DNA of 64,000 bases from DATJPD01 sp035506575 (GCA_035506575.1 DATJPD010000082.1:69642-133641), one strand, 5' to 3'. Shown: positions 16,703 to 26,488, numbered from the stretch's first letter. The notes: generated from the letters alone by a model not told the origin. Program-made: numbers and translations.

Positions 16703-18001
16703 TCACGGCCCCTGCCCCCGCTTAGCCCCGGCGTATCCGTGCAAGCGGATGGACGGATCGCGGCGGGCCAACAGGCCGTGCGGCCGCCACACCATGATCC
16801 CGATCATCGCCGCTCCGAACAGCAGCATACGGAACTCGGCGAACTGACGGCCGAACTCGGGCAGCACCACGAGCAGGGTCGCAGCGACGACCACTCCGGT
16901 CTGGCTGCCCATCCCGCCCAGCACGACGATCGCCAGAATCAGCGCGGATTCGATGAAGGTGAAACTCTCCGGGCTGATGAATCCCTGCCGCGTCGCGAAA
17001 AACGACCCCGCAAAGCCGCCGAACATAGCGCCGATGGAAAAGGCCGTGAGCTTGGTGTTGGTCGGATTGATCCCCAGCGCCTTGGCCGCGATCTCGTCCT
17101 CGCGCAGCGCTTCCCACGCCCGGCCGACCGGCAGCCGGCGGATGCGCAGGGTGAAGGCATTGGTCAGCAACGCCAGGCCGAGAACGATGAAGTAGAGAAA
17201 GATGAGGCGATGGAGCGGCGAGTACGCGAGGCCGAAAAAGTCGCTGAAGGTCGTCCCGCCCGCCTCCGCTTCGCGGGCAAACGGCATTCCGAAGAACGTC
17301 GGCCGCGGAATGCTGGTGAGGCCGTTCGGACCGCCGGTGAAGCTCCCCCAGTTGATCAGGACGATGCGCACCATTTCGCCGAAGCCGAGGGTCACGATCG
17401 CCAGATAGTCGCCGCGCAGGCGCAGCACGGGAAAGCCGAGCAGGATGCCGAACGTCGCTGAGAACGCGCCGGCGAGCGGCAAGCATTCCCAGAAATCGAG
17501 GCTGAAGTTGCGCGCGAGCAGCGCAAAGCTGTACGCGCCGACCGCGTAGAACGCGACGTAACCGAGGTCGAGCAGACCCGCAAGGCCGACCACGATGTTG
17601 AGGCCCCAGCCGAGCATCACGTAGATGAGCACGGTCGTCGCAAGGTCGATGATGTAGCGGTCGGCAAAGGGAAGAAACGGCAGCAGGATCGCGAGCGACA
17701 CGATGGCGTAGGCCGCGAACTTCGCCGGCGCCCGCGTCGTCTTGGCGTCGGTGTGCCGAGGCTCGCGGCGCTGGCGCCATTTCCACTCCGGCGGCCACAG
17801 GCCCAGAGCCAGGCGGCCGGCGAACACGGTGGCGACGGCAACCGCGACCCAGCCGAACCGCGTCTCGATGGTCAGCCCGTTCTCGCTGTCGATGGTGCGA
17901 AAGCCGATCATCGGCAGCGCCAGGGCGAACGCGGCGATGGCGGCGAGGCCTGCCTCTTTCAGGGCGACACTCGCGCGCGCTGCCGTGGGCCCGCTGCTCA
18001 T
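16703..18001 (-). CDS. livM: Branched-chain amino acid ABC transporter permease LivM
   Basis: The 432-aa inner-membrane permease has about 10-11 hydrophobic segments. The LivM core is present: VGLAGLLDLGYVAFYAVGAY, LRGDYLAIVTLGFGEMVRI and the EAA-like loop GRAWEALREDEIAAKALGI. Its start overlaps the livH stop (ATGA, 17998-18001). An N-terminal extension of about 110 residues with two membrane spans and a charged loop precedes the core, as in some alphaproteobacterial LivM proteins. Confidence 0.92.
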   Translation of the reverse strand: MSSGPTAARASVALKEAGLAAIAAFALALPMIGFRTIDSENGLTIETRFGWVAVAVATVFAGRLALGLWPPEWKWRQRREPRHTDAKTTRAPAKFAAYAIVSLAILLPFLPFADRYIIDLATTVLIYVMLGWGLNIVVGLAGLLDLGYVAFYAVGAYSFALLARNFSLDFWECLPLAGAFSATFGILLGFPVLRLRGDYLAIVTLGFGEMVRIVLINWGSFTGGPNGLTSIPRPTFFGMPFAREAEAGGTTFSDFFGLAYSPLHRLIFLYFIVLGLALLTNAFTLRIRRLPVGRAWEALREDEIAAKALGINPTNTKLTAFSIGAMFGGFAGSFFATRQGFISPESFTFIESALILAIVVLGGMGSQTGVVVAATLLVVLPEFGRQFAEFRMLLFGAAMIGIMVWRPHGLLARRDPSIRLHGYAGAKRGQGP

Positions 18002-18912
18002 ACCTTCTCGACCTCCGGGCGGCCGAGCAATCCCGTCGGCCGGAAGATCAGGACGAGGATGAGGATCGAGAAGGTCGCGATGTCCTTATACTCGATCGTG
18101 AAATACGCGGACCAGAACGCCTCGACCAAGCCGATCAGCAAGCCGCCGAGCATGGCACCGGGCAAGGAGCCGATGCCGCCGAGGACCGCCGCGGCGAACG
18201 CCTTCAGGCCGGCCTGGAAGCCGATATAGAAATCGACCACGCCGTAGTAGAGCGACACCATGACGCCGGCCACGGCGGCCAGGGCGGCCCCGAGAACGAA
18301 GGTGAGAGAGATGGTGCGATCGACATCGATGCCGAGCAGGCCCGCCATCGTCAAGTCCTGCTCGCAGGCGCGCTGGGCGCGCCCCAGCGGCGTGCGGCCG
18401 ATCATCAGCGAGAAGCCGGCCATCAGCACAATGGTCAACACGACGATCAGGATCTGGATATAGGACAACGATACGTCGAAATTGCCGTTCCGCAGCAGCA
18501 CGAAGCCGCCCGTGATCACGGGCTGCAGCGGCTTCACCCGCGCCCCCTGCACGAGCTGGACGTAGTTCTGCAGGAAGATCGACATGCCGATCGCGGAGAT
18601 CAGCGGCGCCAGGCGGAACGACCCCCGCAGCGGCCGGTAGGCGATGCGCTCGACGGCCCAGCCGTAGGCCGACGTGAAGACCACCGCGGTCACCAGGACG
18701 ATGAGCACCGCCAGCGGCACGTACGTGATGCCGAGAGCCGCAAGGACGGAAAACGCGATGATCGAGACGAAGGCGCCGATCATATAGATCTCGCCATGCG
18801 CGAAATTGATCATCCCGATGATGCCGTAGACCATCGTGTAGCCGATGGCCACGAGGCCGTAGATCGCGCCCAGCGTTACGCCGTTGATCGTCTGCTGGAG
18901 GAAATACTCCAT
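17998..18912 (-). CDS. livH: Branched-chain amino acid ABC transporter permease LivH
   Basis: The 304-aa permease has the LivH signature: NGVTLGAIYGLVAIGYTMVYGIIGMINFAHGE in consecutive segments near the N terminus, and GRAQRACEQDLTMAGLLGID as the ATPase-contacting loop. The ATG at 18912 (MEYFLQQ) fits family starts better than a GTG at 18930. It heads the livH-livM-livG-livF-DUF6867 operon. No periplasmic binding protein gene accompanies it in the window. Confidence 0.92.
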   Translation of the reverse strand: MEYFLQQTINGVTLGAIYGLVAIGYTMVYGIIGMINFAHGEIYMIGAFVSIIAFSVLAALGITYVPLAVLIVLVTAVVFTSAYGWAVERIAYRPLRGSFRLAPLISAIGMSIFLQNYVQLVQGARVKPLQPVITGGFVLLRNGNFDVSLSYIQILIVVLTIVLMAGFSLMIGRTPLGRAQRACEQDLTMAGLLGIDVDRTISLTFVLGAALAAVAGVMVSLYYGVVDFYIGFQAGLKAFAAAVLGGIGSLPGAMLGGLLIGLVEAFWSAYFTIEYKDIATFSILILVLIFRPTGLLGRPEVEKV

Positions 18913-19015
18913 CCCGCCGTTCCGCCGCACCCCGTTTGACGCGGGTGAGCCCCCGCTTCAGGTTCTAGTTAACATGTGCGGTGGGCGGATCAAGACGAAT
19001 TGCGAAGGGCCGCGG

Positions 19016-19213
19016 TCAGCGGGGCTCCGCGTTGCCCCGCGCGCGCTTGGCGAGGACGTATTTGAGCTTGTTCAGCGCGTTCGTCTTCAGCGCCGCCTGC
19101 CCGGCGCTGGCCGGGCCGACGATTGATACCTCTGTCAGGGTCTCCGGGTCCATCGCCGTGACCTTGACCGAGGTTCCGTGCTGAACGAACTCGAAGATGA
19201 CGTCGCCTGGCAT
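19016..19213 (-). CDS. Small conserved protein, DUF6898-like
   Basis: The 65-aa protein reads VIFEFVQHGTSVKVTAMDPETLTEV early and ends NALNKLKYVLAKR. This resembles DUF6898, a short alphaproteobacterial family with a predicted beta-sheet and a C-terminal helix. Function is unknown. The ATG at 19213 excludes an alternative upstream in-frame extension (to 19259) that shows no conserved features. It lies on the same strand as, and between, the histidine kinase and livH. Confidence 0.65.
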   Translation of the reverse strand: MPGDVIFEFVQHGTSVKVTAMDPETLTEVSIVGPASAGQAALKTNALNKLKYVLAKRARGNAEPR

Positions 19214-19280
19214 CGCCCCGCCTCACCTCCCGGTCCCGGCCGCAATGATAGCGCAGCACGGCCGCGGCCAGAACCGCAGG

Positions 19281-20444
19281 CTAATTGCCGATCAGCGGCA
19301 GCGCCGGCGCCTCCGGCTCGCGTGTGGCCACGGTAAACCGCACCTCGGTTCCTCCCCTCGGCTTGCTGGAGATCTGCATGTCCCCCCCATGCAGCGTCAC
19401 CAGGGCCTTGGCAATCGGCAGGCCAAGCCCGGTGCCGGCGTAGCTGCCGTCCGGCGGCCGCCGCGGCTGGCGAAACGGCAGGATCGCCTCGGCCATCTCG
19501 GCCTCGGTCATGCCGATACCGGTATCGGCGACCCAGATCTCGATCTTGTCGGACGCCCTCAGCCGCGAGCCGACGCGGACCTTGCCGCCGCGCGGGGTGA
19601 ACTTGATCGCATTCGACAGCAGATTGACCACGATCTGCTTCACCTTTGTCGAATCGATATAGAGCGGCCCCGGTATCTCACCAAGCTGGTCGACGATCTC
19701 GAGCCCCGCCTTCTCCGCCTGGGCCGTCACCAGGCGCAGGCTCGAACGAACGAGCTCGTTCACCGAGATCTTCTCCGGACGCAGAATCATCTCGCCGGCC
19801 TCGACCTTGGCGTAGTCGAGAATGTCATTGATGATCTGCAAGAGGTGCTGACCGCTTGCGGTGATGTCGCCGGCGTAGGTCGCATACCGGTCGTTCAGGT
19901 CGCCGAACATGCGCTGGGCAATGATCTCAGAAAAGCCGATGATCGCGTTGAGCGGCGTCCGGAGCTCGTGCGCCATGTTGGCGATCAGGTTCTTGAGCCC
20001 CTCGACGGAATGTATCGCCGCCGCATTGTCCTCGGCGAGCACGGACGTGAGGTCGGCGGGCCGCGCGATCACGGCCAATGCGTCCGCCCCCATCGCCGTC
20101 ACACGGAGCTCCGCGTCGACCTTGGTACCGCCAGCGCGTTTGAGCGGCGCCCGGACACGGTCGCGCTCATCGGACCCGCCGGTCTCCTGCTGGCGCACCA
20201 AGAGCGTGTGGAGCGTGCGCGGATCGAGGATCGTATCGAGGCGCTGCCCGACGATCTGATCGACGCGCGTATAACCGAGCAACGCCAGTCCCGGCCGGTT
20301 GATGTAGGCGATGCGTCCGTCGACCACCGCGATGGCAGACTCCTGGACCCGGTCAAGCAGCGGACGCAGGTCGAGCGTGGCCGCGGACCCCGCGGCCGGC
20401 TTCGACGCGCGATGGCGCCGATGGTGATCCGCCTGCGTCGTCAC
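19281..20444 (-). CDS. Soluble PAS-domain sensor histidine kinase
   Basis: The 387-aa protein has no membrane segment. A PAS-like domain (about 25-130) precedes the HisKA domain with phospho-acceptor H159 in MAHELRTPLNAIIGFSE. The catalytic domain carries the N box (QIVVNLLSNAIKFTP), G1 (DTGIGM) and G2 (GTGLGLPIAK). The organisation resembles PleC/DivJ-type cytoplasmic kinases. No response regulator is adjacent. Its ATG overlaps the stop of the pentapeptide-repeat gene (ATGA, 20441-20444), so the two are translationally coupled. Confidence 0.9.
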   Translation of the reverse strand: MTTQADHHRRHRASKPAAGSAATLDLRPLLDRVQESAIAVVDGRIAYINRPGLALLGYTRVDQIVGQRLDTILDPRTLHTLLVRQQETGGSDERDRVRAPLKRAGGTKVDAELRVTAMGADALAVIARPADLTSVLAEDNAAAIHSVEGLKNLIANMAHELRTPLNAIIGFSEIIAQRMFGDLNDRYATYAGDITASGQHLLQIINDILDYAKVEAGEMILRPEKISVNELVRSSLRLVTAQAEKAGLEIVDQLGEIPGPLYIDSTKVKQIVVNLLSNAIKFTPRGGKVRVGSRLRASDKIEIWVADTGIGMTEAEMAEAILPFRQPRRPPDGSYAGTGLGLPIAKALVTLHGGDMQISSKPRGGTEVRFTVATREPEAPALPLIGN

Positions 20445-21841
20445 GGCGCAGCGTCGTCGCCTCGCATGATCCGCGCGGGAAGCCCCGAGGCGCCCTGCAG
20501 GATGGCTCCGTCGAAGCTGGCTCCGGCGACATTGGCCCCATCGAAGATGGCATTGCGGAGATCGGCGTTGGCGAACGAGGCGTTGGTCAAATCGGCGCGG
20601 GAGAGGTCGGCGCCCACGAATCGAGCTTGCTTGAGATTCGCCTCGGCAAGGCGGGCGCCCACGAGGTTGGCGCCGCTGAGATCGGCAGGCACGATCACAT
20701 TTGCAGCGCCAACGTTCAGGAGCGGCGTGAGATCGGCGCCGCGAAGATCCGCTTCCATCATGTTGGCGTCGACCATGACCACGCCGCGCAGATCGGCTTC
20801 ACCGAAATCAGCCTGCCGAAGATCGCTCTTGGTGAAATCGGCCCGCACGAGCTCCGCCCCGGCGAACTGCGCGCCGAGGAGCATCGAGCCGCGGAACGAC
20901 GCCGCGATGAGGCGCTTTCGCGAAAAATTCGCATTCCGCAGGTCGGCTCCGGACAAGTCCGCCGGCGCGCCCTTCGTCATCCGCGATTCGAGCCAGGCGG
21001 CATGCTGGGCCACCCGGCGGTCGACGTCGTCCAGGACGACGTGGGTGTCGGGATCGCGGGTCGCAGCGCGAAGGGCGCCACTCTCCAGCAGCTCCTTGTC
21101 CACCAACGCACCGGTCAGGTCTGCATTCTTGAAGTCCACGCCCCAGAACTGCACGCCTTTGAGGATCGCGCCGCGGAAGCTCGCGCCCGCGGCCTTGCAA
21201 CTCGACAGGTTGGCGCCTTCCAGGTTGGCGTTTGTGAAATTCGCCGCGCGGAGATCCGCGTTGCGGAAATTGGCTCCTTTGAGCGAGGCGTTGCTGAAAT
21301 CAGCCCGAACCACGAACGAGCCACCGAGCTTGGCGCTGGACAGATCGGCGCCGCGGGCATCGATCACCGACAGGTCGGCGGCCGCCTGATTGCCGTCGTG
21401 CTGCACAGGGATGAGCTCGCGCTGATGGCGCGCCAGGATCGCCTCGCGGATGTCGGCGTCGGTGAGCGTGGCGCCGTTCATGGAGCAACCGCGGAAGCAC
21501 GCGCCCCGCAAATCGGAACGGCTCATGTCGGCGCCGTCGAAATTGGCGCGTCTCAGATCCGCCGCGAAAAGGTTGGCGCGCGGCATCTTGGATTTGCTGA
21601 AGCGTGAGCCCGCCAGCTTGGCGCCGACCAGGTCGATCTCGGTGAGATTGCGGCCGCTGAAATCGGCCCCCTCGAATTGGTGGTGTGCGAGAAGCGCACG
21701 CCGCCCGCCAGGGATGCCGCCGATGAATTTCTCGTGCGCGGCCAGAGCAGCGGCCAGCTCTCGCGGGCTGAGCGTTTTCCACGTCAGCTCGTTGGCAGAC
21801 CCAGATCCGGTGTCCAGCGCCGTTGTCGGCGTCGTCGACAT
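20441..21841 (-). CDS. Pentapeptide-repeat protein
   Basis: The 466-aa protein consists largely of A(D/N)LXX repeats: one block covers residues about 50-125, others about 150-230 and 290-450. These form right-handed quadrilateral beta-helices. An N-terminal approximately 30-residue segment (LTWKTLSPRELAAALAAHEKFI) and a helical linker near 260-285 interrupt the repeats. There is no export signal. It is coupled by ATGA to the downstream histidine kinase, which suggests a signalling partner role rather than gyrase protection. Function is not established. Confidence 0.88.
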   Translation of the reverse strand: MSTTPTTALDTGSGSANELTWKTLSPRELAAALAAHEKFIGGIPGGRRALLAHHQFEGADFSGRNLTEIDLVGAKLAGSRFSKSKMPRANLFAADLRRANFDGADMSRSDLRGACFRGCSMNGATLTDADIREAILARHQRELIPVQHDGNQAAADLSVIDARGADLSSAKLGGSFVVRADFSNASLKGANFRNADLRAANFTNANLEGANLSSCKAAGASFRGAILKGVQFWGVDFKNADLTGALVDKELLESGALRAATRDPDTHVVLDDVDRRVAQHAAWLESRMTKGAPADLSGADLRNANFSRKRLIAASFRGSMLLGAQFAGAELVRADFTKSDLRQADFGEADLRGVVMVDANMMEADLRGADLTPLLNVGAANVIVPADLSGANLVGARLAEANLKQARFVGADLSRADLTNASFANADLRNAIFDGANVAGASFDGAILQGASGLPARIMRGDDAAP

Positions 21842-22034
21842 CGCAATTCTTCCCGTCAGGCCAGAACGGCCTTGCGCCTCGCTCGGATTGTTCTAGGCCG
21901 AGTGTCTTTAGAAGCCGTTAACTACAGAAGTTATCTGGCTATTTTTGCGCCCTATGTCGGACTCCCGACCGGACGTGCGGCTGACGCCAGCGATCGGCTA
22001 GAGTTGCAGGGAACCTCGACGAAAGGACATGCCC

Positions 22035-22448
22035 ATGGCGACCCGCAAGCCCCTGACGCCGCACGCCCGCAGCACCGCGCGCCGCTTCCACGCCGCACAC
22101 CTGAAGCCGGGTGACTTCAAGCCCTCGGGCCTTCGCTCCTTTTTCGAATATCGCGACCTCGGCATCGCGCGTGCGACGGGCGGCAAGGTGCTGGCCCACG
22201 TCATCCGCGCGCGGCCCGGCCGCAACGCCAAGCCGGAGCGCCACCATCACGGCGTCCGCTTTCAAATGGTTTACGTCCTCAAGGGCTGGATCGAGTTCGA
22301 CTACGAGGGGGTGGGACGCGTGCGGCTGCGCAAGGGCAGCTGCGTCTACCAGCCGCCGGGAATCCGGCACACCGAGCTCGGTCATTCCCGCGACTGCGAG
22401 ATGATCGAGATCACCCTGCCCGCCCGATTTGCGACGTACGCGGATTGA
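22035..22448 (+). CDS. Cupin-domain protein
   Basis: The approximately 137-aa protein has a single cupin fold: metal-binding-like ERHHHGVRFQMVYVLKGWIEF (first motif, residues about 72-95) and PPGIRHTELGHS (second motif). Substrate and metal are unknown. AAAGGA lies at 22023-22028; the ATG at 22035 has better spacing than the one at 22029. It stands alone in a 190-base intergenic region and converges on the ABC permease gene with only 12 nt between stops. Confidence 0.8.
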   Translation: MATRKPLTPHARSTARRFHAAHLKPGDFKPSGLRSFFEYRDLGIARATGGKVLAHVIRARPGRNAKPERHHHGVRFQMVYVLKGWIEFDYEGVGRVRLRKGSCVYQPPGIRHTELGHSRDCEMIEITLPARFATYAD

Positions 22449-22460
22449 ACGCCCGGCCGA

Positions 22461-23309
22461 TCAGCGCGCCGGTTCGCGCTTCGCGCGGGTGACGAGTTGG
22501 GTCGGATTGACGAAGCAAAGTGCCACGAGCAGCCAGACCAGGGTCGTGACCATGTAGATCACGGCCATCGCGTCGATGGACTGGCCGGCGCGAACGCCCG
22601 CCGCGTACACCGAGTAATAGAGCGCTACGACCAGGGTCTGACTGTCGGCCCCGGCGGTGAAGAACGTGAGCTCGAAGCTCGCGATCGTGCGCACGAGCAC
22701 CAGGAGCAATGCCGCCAGCATCCCCGGTGCGAGCAGCGGCAGCAGCACGTACAGGAACAGCCGCCCGGTGCCGGCGCCGAACACCCGTGCCGCGGCCTCG
22801 ATGCGCGGATCGACCTGCTCGATGAACGGGATCATCACCAGGATCACGAACGGGACCGCCGGCACGAGGTTGGCCAGGATCACGCCGGACATCGAGCCCG
22901 CGAAACCCGCCCGGTAGAGCACCGCCGCCAGCGGAATGCCGAAGGTGATGGGGGGGACCAGCAGCGGCAGCAGGAACAGCAAGGTGATGAGCCGCTTGCC
23001 CGGGAAGTCGCGGCGCGCCAGCGCGTACGCCGCGGGCACACCCAGCGCTCCCGACAGCACGACGACGGCACCCACGACCTCGAACGTCACGAACAACACG
23101 TCGCCGAGCTGGAACTCGTCCCATGCCGAACCGTACCAGCGCGTGGTGAAGCCCGCCGGCAGCCACGTCCCGAACCAGCGCGTGCCGAACGAATTCACCG
23201 CCACCGTCGCCACCATGGCGATGAGGTTCACCAGAAAGAATATGACGAGCGCCCAGACCGCGAAGGCCCACAGCCGCGCCGTCAGTGGGTCGCGCCGCAC
23301 CGCCCTCAC
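22461..23309 (-). CDS. ABC transporter permease (PotC/FbpB-like)
   Basis: The 282-aa protein has six hydrophobic segments. The EAA loop IEAAARVFGAGTGRLFLYVLLP contacts the ATPase. It belongs to the class that imports polyamines, ferric iron or 2-aminoethylphosphonate-like solutes. It is the last gene of a binding protein-ATPase-permease-permease operon, overlapping the previous permease by ATGA (23306-23309). Confidence 0.88.
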   Translation of the reverse strand: MRAVRRDPLTARLWAFAVWALVIFFLVNLIAMVATVAVNSFGTRWFGTWLPAGFTTRWYGSAWDEFQLGDVLFVTFEVVGAVVVLSGALGVPAAYALARRDFPGKRLITLLFLLPLLVPPITFGIPLAAVLYRAGFAGSMSGVILANLVPAVPFVILVMIPFIEQVDPRIEAAARVFGAGTGRLFLYVLLPLLAPGMLAALLLVLVRTIASFELTFFTAGADSQTLVVALYYSVYAAGVRAGQSIDAMAVIYMVTTLVWLLVALCFVNPTQLVTRAKREPAR

Positions 23310-24205
23310 CCTTTGCCGCCGCCCATGGGCCCGCGATAGACGAGGCTACGGCCGGCCAGCACCAGCACCACCACGAGGAGCTGGGCCGCGGCCATGATCA
23401 TCGCGATCGCGGACGCGAGCGAATAGTCGTATTGCTCATACGCGGCCGTATAGGCGGCGATGGAGATGACCCGCGTGACCCCGGCGGGCACGCCCAGAAG
23501 CACGGCCGACGGGAACACCGAGAAAGCCTGCACGAACGACAGACAGAAGGTGATGGCAAGCCCCGGCGCCAGCAGCGGCAGGAAGACGTGCCAGAACCGC
23601 GCGCGCGGTCCCGCCCCCAGGGTCGATGCGGCCTGCTCCAGCGACGGATCGATGCCGGTCACGTAGGACAAGGTCAGCAGGAAGGTGAAGGGGAATCCCG
23701 ACACCACCAGCGACAGCAGCACGCCCGTATAATTGTGCACGAGACGGACAGGCCCCGACGCCAGGCCAATGCCGACCAGGACGCGGTTGAACCATCCCTG
23801 CGGGCCGAGATAAGTCAGAAGCCCTTCGGCGATCAGCACGGTGCCGAAGGTGATTGGCAGCACCAGGAGAGTGGTCAGCAGGCGCTGGCGGTGCATCAGC
23901 CGCACGCGCATCGCCACCGGGATCGAGAGCAGGAGGTTGATCAGGGTCGCGGGCCAGGCGATCCACATCGTCTTGCCGATCGTGTCGTACAGGAACGGCT
24001 CGGCGAAGAAACGGCGGTAATTGGCGAGCCAGTCGCCCGCCTTGGGTGCCAGCGACAGAGCAAGGCCGTACAGGAACGGATAGATGAACAACGCGAGAAT
24101 GAACAGCGCCGCCGGCAGCACCAGGAGTGTCACCCCGTCGAGACCGCGCTGGGCCATGACGAGGCGCAGCGGCAGGCGTTCGCGCGTCAGGCCCCCATGA
24201 GTCAT
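23306..24205 (-). CDS. ABC transporter permease (PotB-like)
   Basis: The 299-aa permease has six hydrophobic segments. Its EAA loop is LEQAASTLGAGPRARFWHVFLP. It pairs with the downstream permease to form the membrane channel. Both ends overlap neighbouring genes by ATGA, showing tight coupling with the ATPase and second permease. Confidence 0.88.
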   Translation of the reverse strand: MTHGGLTRERLPLRLVMAQRGLDGVTLLVLPAALFILALFIYPFLYGLALSLAPKAGDWLANYRRFFAEPFLYDTIGKTMWIAWPATLINLLLSIPVAMRVRLMHRQRLLTTLLVLPITFGTVLIAEGLLTYLGPQGWFNRVLVGIGLASGPVRLVHNYTGVLLSLVVSGFPFTFLLTLSYVTGIDPSLEQAASTLGAGPRARFWHVFLPLLAPGLAITFCLSFVQAFSVFPSAVLLGVPAGVTRVISIAAYTAAYEQYDYSLASAIAMIMAAAQLLVVVLVLAGRSLVYRGPMGGGKG

Positions 24206-25269
24206 GCCTGAGGCCCCGCGTAAATCAACACGCGGCCGGCATCGGCGCCCAGCTTGAGCGTCTCGCCCGGGGCCACGCGCCGGTCGCAGCGGAAGAACAG
24301 CTCGGTCTTATCGCCGGTCACGGCGGTGCCGTAGAAATCCCGGCCGCGGAACTCCGCCGCCGTCACCGTGGCGCTGATCGGCCCCCCCTCGCGCGGCGTG
24401 AGGTCATCGGGACGGATAGCGATTGTGGCCTCGCCGGCGGCGACGCGGCCCACAGACATGCCTTCGAGAACGGCGCCACCGAACGCGGCGGCGGCGCGCC
24501 CCCCGGCCACCGATGTCACCCGCGCGCGCAGCTGATTGCGGTAGCCCATGAACTCCGCCACGTCGGGATGGGCAGGCCTGCCATAGAGCTCGTCCGGCGT
24601 GCCAACCTGCCGGACCACCCCATCGCGCATCACGACAATGCGGTCGGCGAGCGACAGCGCCTCGTCCTGGTCGTGGGTAACGTAAATCGTCGCCGAGCCG
24701 ACGGCGCCATGGATGCGCCGGATCTCGGCCCGCATCTCCAGGCGGAGCTTCGCGTCGAGATTCGACAGCGGCTCGTCCATCAGCACCAGCGGCGGCTCGA
24801 TCACGATGGCGCGCGCGATCGCCACCCGCTGCTGCTGGCCACCCGAGAGCTGGCCGGGAAGCTTGTCGCCTTGTGCCCCGAGGCGCACGAGCGCCAGCGC
24901 CTCCTCGACCTTTTGCGCGATCTCGCCGCCGGGCCGGCCACGCATCCTGAGACCGAAGGCAATGTTCTTGCGCACGCTCATGTGCGGAAAGAGCGCGTAG
25001 TTCTGGAACACCATGCCGAAACCGCGCTGCTCGGGCCGCAGCCGGTCGATGCGCTCGTCGTCCAGCCAGATGGCCCCCGAGGTCAGCGTCAGAAGCCCGG
25101 CGAGGCAGTTCAGCGCCGTCGTCTTGCCGCAGCCCGAGGGACCGAGCAGGGCGATGAACTCGCCCCGCCCGACCTCGAGTGTGACGTCGCGCAGCGCGTT
25201 GAGGAGGCCGAAGTCGCGGCTCACGCGGTCGAGCCGCAGCCGGCGGAAATTGCGCGCAGCCGAGATCAT
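24202..25269 (-). CDS. ABC transporter ATP-binding protein (PotA/FbpC-like)
   Basis: The 355-aa ATPase has Walker A GPSGCGKTT, signature LSGGQQQRVAIARAIV and Walker B PPLVLMDEPLSNLDAKL, followed by a C-terminal TOBE domain (from about residue 270). This architecture is typical of importers for polyamines, iron(III), sulfate/thiosulfate and sugars; the closest fit by gene order is the polyamine/iron group. It lies 31 nt downstream of the binding-protein gene. Confidence 0.9.
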   Translation of the reverse strand: MISAARNFRRLRLDRVSRDFGLLNALRDVTLEVGRGEFIALLGPSGCGKTTALNCLAGLLTLTSGAIWLDDERIDRLRPEQRGFGMVFQNYALFPHMSVRKNIAFGLRMRGRPGGEIAQKVEEALALVRLGAQGDKLPGQLSGGQQQRVAIARAIVIEPPLVLMDEPLSNLDAKLRLEMRAEIRRIHGAVGSATIYVTHDQDEALSLADRIVVMRDGVVRQVGTPDELYGRPAHPDVAEFMGYRNQLRARVTSVAGGRAAAAFGGAVLEGMSVGRVAAGEATIAIRPDDLTPREGGPISATVTAAEFRGRDFYGTAVTGDKTELFFRCDRRVAPGETLKLGADAGRVLIYAGPQA

Positions 25270-25300
25270 TCCCGCCCGTGCCCCCTCGCCGCCTTCGCCG

Positions 25301-26488
25301 TCACTTGATCTTCGACGCGCCGACCTGCTCGTCCCAGCGGCTGAAGGCGTAGACGAGCTTGTCCGGCAGCAGCGGCAGCTCTTGCGGAGTATCAGCGATC
25401 AGCTGCGCGTATTCCGGACGCCCGAACTCCTTGATGACGTCCTGGCTGTCCTGCGGCGCCATCGACAGCGGCACGTCCTTCACCGCCGGACCCGGATAGA
25501 AATAGCCGGCATCGTAGGTGATCGCCTGCGCCGGCTTCGAGAGCATGTAGTTCAGGAAATCGACCAGCACGGCCACGCGCTCGGGTGCCAGGCCCTTGGG
25601 GACGCACAGATAATGCGCATCGAGGATCCAGTGGAAGCCCTTGAGCGGGGCGACCGCGGCCTCCTTGGGGACCACGCCAAGTGCCCGCGGGTTGATATCC
25701 CAGCCCATCTGCGTCGGCATCATGTCGCGCGAGCCCTCGCCGAATTCCTTCATCAGGATGCCGGTGCCCGAGGGATAGTACTCGACGCTCTGGCCGAGCT
25801 CCTTGAGATAGGCCCAGGTCTTGTCCCAGCCGTCCTTGGGATCCTTCGGATCCTTGTCGCCGAGCAGGTACGGCAAGCCCATCATGAAGACGCGGCCGGG
25901 GCCGGAATTCGCGGGGCGCGCGTACATGAAGCGGTTGGGATGTGCCTTCGCCCAGGCGAGCAGGTCCTCGGCGGTTTTCGGCACCTCCTTTACCTTGTCG
26001 GGCATGTATTCGAGGATCGGCCCGGCCTGGCAGAAGACGATGCACACGCCCTGGTTCTGCGCCAGGCCCTGCATGGCTTTGGCGCCCGGCAGGTAGATAT
26101 CGTCCAGCTTCGGCAGGTCGGCCGCGAATTGCGGCAACACGGGCACCCACAGCTTCTGATCGATGCCGGCCGAGAGCGCATCGATACCCGTCAGCACGCC
26201 GTCGATGTCGACGCGTCCGGCATCCTGCTGCGCCTTGATCTTGCCCGGCAGCTCCGGTGCGGGCGCTTTCGAAAAGGTCACCTTCGAGACGAGGTTGGGC
26301 TTCGATTTCGCGTACGCCTCGATTGCCTTCTGCGTGAGCGCGAGGTTGCCGGCGACGTCCACGAAATTCAGCGCGACCGGTGATTTCGGCAGCGTCAGCG
26401 CCGCCCGGGCGATGTCCGGCAGACTGGCGGCAACGGTAGAGCCGGCGATGCCGGCGATTACGGCGCGGCGGCTTGGTTTGAATGACAT
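25301..26488 (-). CDS. Extracellular solute-binding protein with twin-arginine signal
   Basis: The 395-aa periplasmic protein begins MSFKPSRRAVIAGIAGS, a Tat-like signal, with cleavage near residue 30. It is the family-1/PotD-like binding protein feeding the ABC transporter that follows it. Ligand is unknown; the mature protein shows no cysteine-based iron site. Upstream on the same strand is a GntR regulator, probably of this operon. Confidence 0.85.
   Translation of the reverse strand: MSFKPSRRAVIAGIAGSTVAASLPDIARAALTLPKSPVALNFVDVAGNLALTQKAIEAYAKSKPNLVSKVTFSKAPAPELPGKIKAQQDAGRVDIDGVLTGIDALSAGIDQKLWVPVLPQFAADLPKLDDIYLPGAKAMQGLAQNQGVCIVFCQAGPILEYMPDKVKEVPKTAEDLLAWAKAHPNRFMYARPANSGPGRVFMMGLPYLLGDKDPKDPKDGWDKTWAYLKELGQSVEYYPSGTGILMKEFGEGSRDMMPTQMGWDINPRALGVVPKEAAVAPLKGFHWILDAHYLCVPKGLAPERVAVLVDFLNYMLSKPAQAITYDAGYFYPGPAVKDVPLSMAPQDSQDVIKEFGRPEYAQLIADTPQELPLLPDKLVYAFSRWDEQVGASKIK

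Noticed and set aside
19197..21389. 730-codon open frame antisense to the kinase and pentapeptide genes
   Set aside because: Low-complexity Arg/Ala/Ser translation that mirrors the pentapeptide repeat periodicity; both opposite genes have clear motifs.
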